A DNA stretch of 9,892 nt, taken from PBB1 sp043738425. Its GTDB lineage: Bacteria; Pseudomonadota; Gammaproteobacteria; Burkholderiales; Burkholderiaceae_C. Made by a program: the position numbers and the translations under genes. Below are positions 5,347-9,892 of this stretch, piece by piece. The notes below the pieces were generated by a model. It saw nothing but the letters and a program-made list of their open reading frames with translations. It was not told where the DNA came from and ran no database searches. The DNA lies in contig JAYUGJ010000126.1 of NCBI GenBank assembly GCA_043738425.1, positions 1 to 9,892 of the forward strand, written 5' to 3'. Numbering within the stretch: the stretch's first letter is position 1; every line of letters begins with the position of its first letter.

Positions 5347-7425
5347 ATGGCCACGCTGAAACTGAACCCGAAGAACGCCGCGTCGGCCCAACGCGCCGAT
5401 GCGCGCGGCCCGGCACGCGGCGCAGGCATGGGCGTGCGCCGACGGCCGACGCTGGCCGAGGCACAGGCCGATCGCGCCCGGCGCGATGCCCAGCCACCGT
5501 TCGACGCGATGCGGCGTGGCCCACCGGCGGGCGCAGCTGGCAACCCGCAGCGCGACCGACCGCGCGATGCTCCGCGCGAGTCGTATCGCACAGCCCAGCG
5601 TGGCGCCCCTCGTGATACCCAACGCGACACCGGGCGCGACAACCAGCGCGACCCGCGACGCGAACCGCAAAGGGATGTGACACGAGAGGCCCCGCGCGCA
5701 CCGCCGCAGCGCAACGAGCGCCACCCGAACCGCGGGCCCGACCATGCGGCCGCCTGGTCACAGGGCCGCCCGTCTGAATTCGCACCGCGCGCACGTCCCG
5801 ACCACCGAGCGGCCGACCGCGGCACCGACCCGCGCGCCGGGCCGCGGCCAGACCGACCGCAGCCGATGCAGCGTGATCAACCGCCACCGCGCACGCCGCA
5901 CGACGCCCGGCATCAGGCCCGCCCCGACCCGAGAGACGACACCAGGCGAGACCACCGCAATGAGCCGCGACACGACCCACGCGGCAACCCGGCTGGTGAC
6001 AGGCGAGACGACACCCGAGACCGCAACCAAGCGCACAACCAAGCGCACAACCAGGAGCGCAGCCCGGAGCGGCCGCACTTCGCGCCGCAGCCCGCCAACC
6101 CGTCGGGCCCTGCACGCGATCAGCCACAGGACCGTAGACAACAACGCACCGACCCACGCGAGGCGCCACAGCACCAGCCGCGCCACCAGCCACGCCACGA
6201 CAGCCGCCAGCCAGCGCGCGAGCCGCAGCGCGGCAGCCCGCAGCAGTCGGCACCGTGGTCGGACCGCGGGCCACACCACGCGGGCACGCCGCCACGCCAG
6301 CCGCGCGCGCCGGGCTACCAAGGCACGCGCGACGACGAGCGTGGCCACGCCGCCGAACAGCGCCATGCGCCGCGCGATGATCCACGTGACGACCCACGCC
6401 ACGCGCCGCGCGGCGATCCACGCGACCTGCCTGCGCACCAGCGCCCGCCAGCGCATGCGCACGCGCGTGAACCCTGGCCTGAGCGCAGCGTCGACCGCGC
6501 ACCGCTGTACGCGCCCGACTCGGCCATCCAGCGCGGCCCCAAGCGGGTGTTCACCGCCGAGCCGCGTGGTGCGCAGCCTCGCGACACGCCACGCGATCGG
6601 CCGCGTGACGCAGACCATGAACGCGGCCCGTTCCATGAAGCCGCAGGTGCCAACGGCAGCCTGCGGTTGTCGAAACGCATGGGTGAATTGGGCCTGTCGT
6701 CACGCCGTGAGGCCGACGAATGGATCGACAAAGGCTGGGTGCGGGTCGATGGCCAGGTGGTCAGCGAATTGGGCTCCCGCGTGATGCCCGATCAGCGCAT
6801 CACGATCGATGCACGCGCGAAATTCATGCAGGCGCAAAAAGTCACCGTGATCATCAACAAGCCGATCGGCTACGTCAGCGGCCAGGCCGAAGACGGCTAC
6901 GAGCCGGCGGTGGTGTTGGTCAAGCCCGAAGCGCAGTGGCCGGGCGACCAATCGGGTACGCGCTTTTTGCGCGACCACCTGCGCAGTTTGGTGCCCGCAG
7001 GCCGCCTCGATATCGACTCGATCGGCTTGCTGGTGCTGACGCAAGACGGCCGCATCGCCAAGCAATTGATCGGCGAAGGCAGCGCGATCGAAAAAGAATA
7101 TTTGGTGCGCGTGACCTTGGCCAGCACCGACCCGCTGAGCAGCGGCCCGCCAGCGCGCGGCTTGTCTGCCGACGATCTGCAACGCCTGCGCCACGGCCTC
7201 GAACTCGACGGCGAGGCGCTGAAGCCGGCCGTGGTCGAGTGGCAAAACGACGACCAGCTGCGCTTTGTGTTGCAAGAAGGCAAGAAGCGCCAAATTCGCC
7301 GCATGTGCGAAGCCGTCGGCCTGAAAGTGCTGGGCCTCAAACGCGTACGCATCGGCAGCGTGATGCTGGGCGATCTGCCGGTCGGCCAGTGGCGTTATCT
7401 GCGCGCCGACGAGGTGTTCGGTTGA
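5347..7425 (+). CDS. rRNA pseudouridine synthase (RluF/RluB-like) with giant disordered N-terminus
   Basis: The protein has 692 residues, whereas RsuA/RluB/RluF enzymes usually have about 230-300. The enzyme part is C-terminal. An S4 RNA-binding domain spans 439-487 (LRLSKRMGELGLSSRREADE ...). The catalytic domain spans about 498-690, with GRLDIDSIGLLVLTQDG (552-568) carrying catalytic Asp555, EKEYLVRV (582-589) and GKKRQIRRMCE (645-655). It isomerises a uridine in rRNA. INKPIGYVSG and the C-terminal SVMLGDLPVGQWRYL fit the RluF branch best, but the target base is not certain. Residues 10-398 contain no Lys and no Cys and are dominated by Arg, Asp, Pro, Gln, His and Ala, with RD/PRD, NQAH and PRH repeats. 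ATG 5347 has a weak GGA 6 nt ahead. A GTG at 6547 would give a short normal-sized enzyme but has no visible ribosome-binding site. The stop overlaps the miaA start. Confidence 0.9.
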   Translation: MATLKLNPKNAASAQRADARGPARGAGMGVRRRPTLAEAQADRARRDAQPPFDAMRRGPPAGAAGNPQRDRPRDAPRESYRTAQRGAPRDTQRDTGRDNQRDPRREPQRDVTREAPRAPPQRNERHPNRGPDHAAAWSQGRPSEFAPRARPDHRAADRGTDPRAGPRPDRPQPMQRDQPPPRTPHDARHQARPDPRDDTRRDHRNEPRHDPRGNPAGDRRDDTRDRNQAHNQAHNQERSPERPHFAPQPANPSGPARDQPQDRRQQRTDPREAPQHQPRHQPRHDSRQPAREPQRGSPQQSAPWSDRGPHHAGTPPRQPRAPGYQGTRDDERGHAAEQRHAPRDDPRDDPRHAPRGDPRDLPAHQRPPAHAHAREPWPERSVDRAPLYAPDSAIQRGPKRVFTAEPRGAQPRDTPRDRPRDADHERGPFHEAAGANGSLRLSKRMGELGLSSRREADEWIDKGWVRVDGQVVSELGSRVMPDQRITIDARAKFMQAQKVTVIINKPIGYVSGQAEDGYEPAVVLVKPEAQWPGDQSGTRFLRDHLRSLVPAGRLDIDSIGLLVLTQDGRIAKQLIGEGSAIEKEYLVRVTLASTDPLSSGPPARGLSADDLQRLRHGLELDGEALKPAVVEWQNDDQLRFVLQEGKKRQIRRMCEAVGLKVLGLKRVRIGSVMLGDLPVGQWRYLRADEVFG
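6025..6048 (+). repeat. 12-bp tandem repeat in the disordered region
   Basis: Two exact copies of AACCAAGCGCAC (6025-6036, 6037-6048) followed by a partial third encode NQAHNQAHNQ (residues 227-236) of the pseudouridine synthase extension. It is a local, recent-looking duplication within a region whose other amino-acid repeats are spelled with varied codons. Confidence 0.7.
7411..7416 (+). promoter_or_regulatory. Shine-Dalgarno that decides the miaA start
   Basis: GAGGTG, a 6-nt match to the anti-Shine-Dalgarno, lies inside the last codons of the pseudouridine synthase gene, 5 nt before TTG 7422. It supports this TTG over TTG 7428 and GTG 7443. Confidence 0.65.
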
Positions 7426-8378
7426 GCTTGCTGACCAGCGGTGTGATCTGCCTGGCGGGCCCCACCGCATCGGGCAAAACCGCGGCCGCGCTGGCAATCG
7501 CGGGGGCGTTTAGTGAGCAGCATCCGCCGCGCTCGATCGAAATCATCAGCGTGGATTCGGCACTGGTGTACCGCGGCATGGACATCGGTACCGCCAAGCC
7601 GACAGCCGCTGAGCGCGCGGCGGTACCGCACCACTTGATCGACCTGATCGACCCAGCCGAGTCGTATTCGGCGGCACGTTTTGTCGGTGACGCACAGCGG
7701 CTGATCGCCGAGATCACCGCGCGCGACCATGTGCCGCTGCTGGTGGGCGGCACGATGCTGTATTTCAAGGCCCTGTTTGAAGGCCTTGACGCGATGCCGG
7801 CGGCCGACCGCGCGGTGCGTGCGGCGCTCGATGCGCAATGCGAGCGCGACGGCTTGCATGCGCTGTACCGCGAGCTGCAACGCGTCGACGCGGTCACCGC
7901 GAAGCGACTTGCACCACTCGACCGCCAACGCATTCAACGCGCACTCGAAGTGCATCGGGTAAGCGGCTTGCCGTGGTCGTCGTTTCACCGCGAAAAAACA
8001 GTGGTCGACACGCCACCGTTGATCTCGCTCGAACCGACCGACCGGGCCTGGCTGCACCAGCGCATCGAAGCCCGCTTCGCGCAGATGCTGGACGCGGGTT
8101 TGGTGGCCGAGGTCGACGCGTTGATGCAGCGTGGCGACCTGCATGCCGACCTGCCATCGATGCGCTGCGTGGGCTACCGGCAAACCTGGGAAGCACTCGC
8201 GGCCGACGATTTATTCGATCTGCCCGAGCGCGGCATCGCGGCGACCCGTCAACTGGCCAAGCGCCAACTGACGTGGCTGCGCAGCAGCCCCAAGCGCACG
8301 GTGGTGGCGTGCGACGCGCCCGATGCGCAGGCGCAGGTGGTGGCCATCGCGCTGGCGGCGGCTGCGGCATGCGCCTGA
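7422..8378 (+). CDS. miaA: tRNA dimethylallyltransferase MiaA
   Basis: The 318-residue enzyme transfers a dimethylallyl group to N6 of A37 in tRNAs that read codons beginning with U, the first step to i6A/ms2i6A. The P-loop GPTASGKT is at 13-20. It is followed by the family signatures SVDSALVYRGMDIGTAKP, HHLIDLIDPAESYSAARF, LLVGGTMLYFKAL and DRQRIQRALEV, and then near the C-terminus by LPSMRCVGYRQTWEAL and the basic RQLAKRQLTWLR that contacts tRNA. Length is normal. The start is TTG, overlapping the upstream stop as TTGA and backed by GAGGTG at 7411-7416, so translation is probably coupled to the pseudouridine synthase. In E. coli miaA follows mutL directly; here an rRNA-modification gene sits between. 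It converges on the lipoprotein gene across 96 nt. Confidence 0.96.
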   Translation: MSLLTSGVICLAGPTASGKTAAALAIAGAFSEQHPPRSIEIISVDSALVYRGMDIGTAKPTAAERAAVPHHLIDLIDPAESYSAARFVGDAQRLIAEITARDHVPLLVGGTMLYFKALFEGLDAMPAADRAVRAALDAQCERDGLHALYRELQRVDAVTAKRLAPLDRQRIQRALEVHRVSGLPWSSFHREKTVVDTPPLISLEPTDRAWLHQRIEARFAQMLDAGLVAEVDALMQRGDLHADLPSMRCVGYRQTWEALAADDLFDLPERGIAATRQLAKRQLTWLRSSPKRTVVACDAPDAQAQVVAIALAAAAACA

Positions 8379-8397
8379 ACTGACGTCACGCACGCAG

Positions 8398-8430
8398 CCG
8401 CGTACGCGGACATACGCGGACATACGCGCA
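8398..8430. repeat. Palindrome and 10-bp tandem repeat between convergent genes
   Basis: CCGCGTACGCGG (8398-8409) is a perfect 12-bp palindrome. It overlaps three 10-bp units, CGTACGCGGA, CATACGCGGA and CATACGCGCA (8401-8430). The 96-nt gap between miaA and the lipoprotein gene has no T-run typical of an intrinsic terminator. The palindrome might nevertheless act in the end region of either message. Confidence 0.5.
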
Positions 8431-8474
8431 GGCAAGTCGACAAGGCATGCGCACCACCGCATTCGCCGCGCCCG

Positions 8475-9050
8475 CTACGACGCGGTCACCACGATCTTCA
8501 CCATCGCACCCGACTCGGCGCTGCCGACGGCCGAGATCGTGAAACGGGCCGCGTTGGCACCATGCGCCACCAGGTAGTCACGGGCGCTGGCAGCGCGCTC
8601 GCCGGCCAGTGAAAAACCTTTGCTTTTCGCATCTGCCGGGGCCGCAATCGTCCACGCGCTGCGTTGGGTGGCGGGGCTTTTCGCCAGCCGGTCGAGCAGC
8701 GCGGCCAACGGCGGTTTGACTACCGACTTGCCGGCATCGAAACAAAATTTCAGCGGCACTTCAGCGCGAAAACTGCCGTCGGCATCGATCGCCAACACCA
8801 CCGGCGTGCCCTTGAACAACTCGGCCAAGCGCTGGCGTTCTTGCGCCAAAGTGGGTGCCAGTTTGGGCGGTGGCGCAACCGGCACCGCCACCGTTGCAGG
8901 CGGCGCGCGGGTGATGGGTGCCGGGGCGGTGCCACACCCACTGAGCGTGCCGGCAGCGAGCGCCGCGAATGTCACCAGGGTCGTCAGCGCCGGCCGCGCC
9001 GGCAGCCCACGGGGTTTGAAGTCGCGTCGCAAAAGTGAAGTTTTGTGCAT
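8475..9050 (-). CDS. Small OmpA-like outer-membrane lipoprotein
   Basis: The predicted protein has 191 residues. A signal segment (LTTLVTFAALAAGT, about 22-35) ends in the lipobox LSGC with Cys39 as the lipidated residue. The next residue is Gly, not Asp, so sorting to the outer membrane is expected. Residues 41-68 are Pro/Ala-rich and probably extended. Residues about 82-190 resemble a degenerate OmpA C-terminal domain: a FCFDAGKSVVKPPL start (102-115), Asp140 in APAD, and LAGERAASARDYLVAHG (148-164) with Arg152. In true OmpA domains the matching Asp and Arg bind peptidoglycan diaminopimelate, so peptidoglycan contact is plausible but not shown. ATG 9050 is chosen because the lipoprotein signal starts there; the frame stays open far upstream through a MITE, which is not coding. 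There is no good Shine-Dalgarno. Specific function unknown. Confidence 0.8.
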   Translation of the reverse strand: MHKTSLLRRDFKPRGLPARPALTTLVTFAALAAGTLSGCGTAPAPITRAPPATVAVPVAPPPKLAPTLAQERQRLAELFKGTPVVLAIDADGSFRAEVPLKFCFDAGKSVVKPPLAALLDRLAKSPATQRSAWTIAAPADAKSKGFSLAGERAASARDYLVAHGANAARFTISAVGSAESGAMVKIVVTAS

Positions 9051-9060
9051 GGCCGGCACT

Positions 9061-9244
9061 CTAGGGCAACGCTGAACAAGTCCCTCGCGGACGGCGCGCT
9101 CTGTTTTTTGGTGATCTGCGGCGTTGCAAATCCTCGCCATAGCGGGGCTATGTCTTTGAGCATGAGACGTGTGGTTTGCGCCTTGCAGCTCATCCCATAA
9201 ACAGAGCGCGCCGCCTCGCGGGGACTTATTCAGCGTCGCCCTAG
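9061..9244. mobile_element. IS5-like miniature inverted-repeat element (MITE) with CTAG duplications
   Basis: A 176-bp element (9065-9240) is flanked on both sides by CTAG (9061-9064, 9241-9244). Its ends, GGCAACGCTGAACAAGTCCC on the left and the complement GGCGACGCTGAATAAGTCCC on the right, open 42-nt terminal inverted repeats (9065-9106 and 9199-9240) that agree at 34 of 42 positions. The inner part is also loosely palindromic, with CATAGC-GGG-GCTATG at 9138-9152 near the centre. There is no transposase. The terminal GAACAAGTCCCT matches the IS5 terminus as I remember it, and a 4-bp CTAG duplication fits the IS5 target preference, so an IS5-family transposase probably mobilised it. It lies 10 nt from the lipoprotein start codon. 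Confidence 0.8.
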
Positions 9245-9503
9245 CGCGAGCGCACTCCAGCATCGCCACTGCCGTTCCCGCGCGGCCAGCGCCTGCGCCT
9301 GTGGCATCGGCAAACTCAACGCCGGCCGGTTCATCGCTCAGATGCGCAGCGCGTGCCAGCCCAGCGGCCGCGGGTGCCGCGCGTTCAGCTGCGGCACGCC
9401 GCGTCATCGAGCCGTGTGCACCAGGATTTGCCCATGCGCCGTGCGGTGCACTGGTGGCCGCGCTGACAATCTTCTGCGTGCGCAGTGAACGGTGCGCGTC
9501 TAC
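9245..9503. other. Gene-free stretch between the MITE and the heptamer arrays
   Basis: Frames are open on both strands because the DNA is GC-rich and rich in Ala/Arg codons, but none has a recognisable domain, a good start or a ribosome-binding site. I see no RNA gene, promoter or terminator here. It could be the eroded remains of a gene or simply part of a repeat-rich spacer. Confidence 0.4.
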
Positions 9504-9629
9504 ACCTCGCACCTCGCACCTCGCACCTCGCGTTTCGCGTTTCGCGTTTCGCGTTTCGCGCTTTGCCCATTCCCCATGGCCAATGGCCCATTGCCCATTG
9601 CCCATCATCGACCACGCATCTCGCATCTC
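9504..9629. repeat. Mosaic heptanucleotide tandem array
   Basis: Four different 7-bp repeats stand one after another. ACCTCGC occurs 4 times exactly (9504-9531) and GTTTCGC 4 times exactly (9532-9559). A GCCCATT type follows with 6 units, three of them variant (9565-9606), and then GCATCTC twice (9616-9629). Only short spacers (9560-9564 and 9607-9615) interrupt it. It lies 52 nt ahead of the ABC-transporter start codon. It is not a CRISPR: there are no long repeats or spacers. Confidence 0.9.
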
Positions 9630-9681
9630 AAGCCACGCCACGCGCCGCACCAGCGCGTCATTGCCGCCACCGCCACTCGCC

Positions 9682-9892
9682 ATGCCACTGCTTCAGGTTG
9701 ATCGGTTAGTCAAACACTACGCTGGCGTGCCGGTGTTTTCCAACGTGGCGCTGCAGGTCGAAGCCGGCGAATTTGTCGCGATCCTCGGCGAGTCGGGTGT
9801 CGGCAAATCGACGCTGCTGAACTGCATCGCCGGGCTCGACACGGTGCAGTCGGGTTCGGTGCGCATCCGCGGCGTCGACATCACCCACCTGC
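9682..9892 (+). CDS. ABC transporter ATP-binding protein, N-terminal part (LolD/YbbA/MacB-like)
   Basis: The gene runs off the right edge; 70 codons are visible. It starts MPLLQVDRLVKHYAGVPVF, followed by an ATPase N-terminus with Walker A GESGVGKST (36-44) and then LLNCIAGLDTVQSGSVRI. The IAGLD after the P-loop is typical of the LolD/MacB/YbbA branch, whose partners are FtsX-like permeases that act on lipoproteins, lipids or macrolides from the periplasmic face. The Q-loop, signature motif and Walker B are outside the window. The 5' side has no Shine-Dalgarno sequence, and the region just upstream is repeat DNA. It is divergent from the lipoprotein gene; a functional link is possible but unproven. 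Confidence 0.88.
   Translation, partial: MPLLQVDRLVKHYAGVPVFSNVALQVEAGEFVAILGESGVGKSTLLNCIAGLDTVQSGSVRIRGVDITHL

Noticed and set aside
4799..6502. Minus-strand open frame of 567 codons (and 5758-6636 minus, 292 codons)
   Set aside because: Antisense to mutL and to the Arg/Asp/Pro-rich region. The openness follows from GC-rich codons on the other strand; it crosses the boundary between two genes and shows no domain or ribosome-binding site.
5744..6784. Plus-strand 346-codon frame inside the pseudouridine synthase gene
   Set aside because: Shifted frame of the repetitive extension. The enzyme frame is open from ATG 5347 through the S4 domain without a break, so no frameshift is needed.
6720..7421. 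N-terminal extension of the miaA frame to 6720
   Set aside because: This is the shadow of the pseudouridine synthase gene. MiaA similarity begins at the TTG 7422 region, where a good Shine-Dalgarno exists.
9504..9629. CRISPR array
   Set aside because: The repeats are 7 bp and contiguous, without unique spacers, and no cas gene is in the window.
9051..9683. Upstream extension of the lipoprotein frame to 402 codons
   Set aside because: It would read through the MITE and the heptamer arrays and bury the signal peptide and lipobox in the middle of the protein. ATG 9050 gives a proper lipoprotein signal.

Overview
The window is GC-rich chromosomal DNA whose gene content and protein sequences look like a betaproteobacterium of the order Burkholderiales, probably Comamonadaceae-like. 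This placement is inferred from protein style, GC-rich codon use, a MutL carrying its own nuclease motif, and the kinds of dispersed repeats; no rRNA or tRNA marker is present to fix the taxon.

Layout. Positions 1-252 hold the tail of a dispersed repeat-like open frame with a strong hairpin. A DedA-family membrane protein (253-912, minus) is divergent from a DNA-repair block on the plus strand: an Ada-N/AraC/AlkA fusion (1009-2532), then a separate O6-methylguanine methyltransferase (2543-3064), then, after a repeat-filled gap, mutL (3329-5242). Downstream is a pseudouridine synthase of the RluF/RluB type with a very long Arg/Asp/Pro disordered N-terminus (5347-7425). Its stop codon overlaps the TTG start of miaA (7422-8378). 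A small OmpA-like lipoprotein (8475-9050) faces miaA on the minus strand. The 631 bp between it and the last gene are almost gene-free. They hold a 176-bp inverted-repeat element with CTAG duplications (IS5-like MITE), a stretch with nothing recognisable, and a mosaic of heptanucleotide arrays. The window ends inside an ABC-transporter ATPase gene (9682 onward).

How the genes work together. The fusion glycosylase and the methyltransferase together contain all functional parts of the classical Ada/AlkA adaptive response, split differently from E. coli: the methylphosphotriester sensor is fused to the glycosylase and the Cys methyl acceptor for O6-methylguanine stands alone. MutL adds mismatch repair next door. 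The second block (pseudouridine synthase and MiaA) modifies rRNA and tRNA and looks translationally coupled.

For an undescribed system, I found no defence, secretion or biosynthetic cluster. The most unusual things are structural: the Lys-free disordered extension of the pseudouridine synthase, the repeat arrays touching the mutL promoter, the mosaic heptamer array, the MITE placed about a dozen bases from a start codon, and several genes whose -10-like boxes lie so close to the start codon that leaderless mRNAs are likely.
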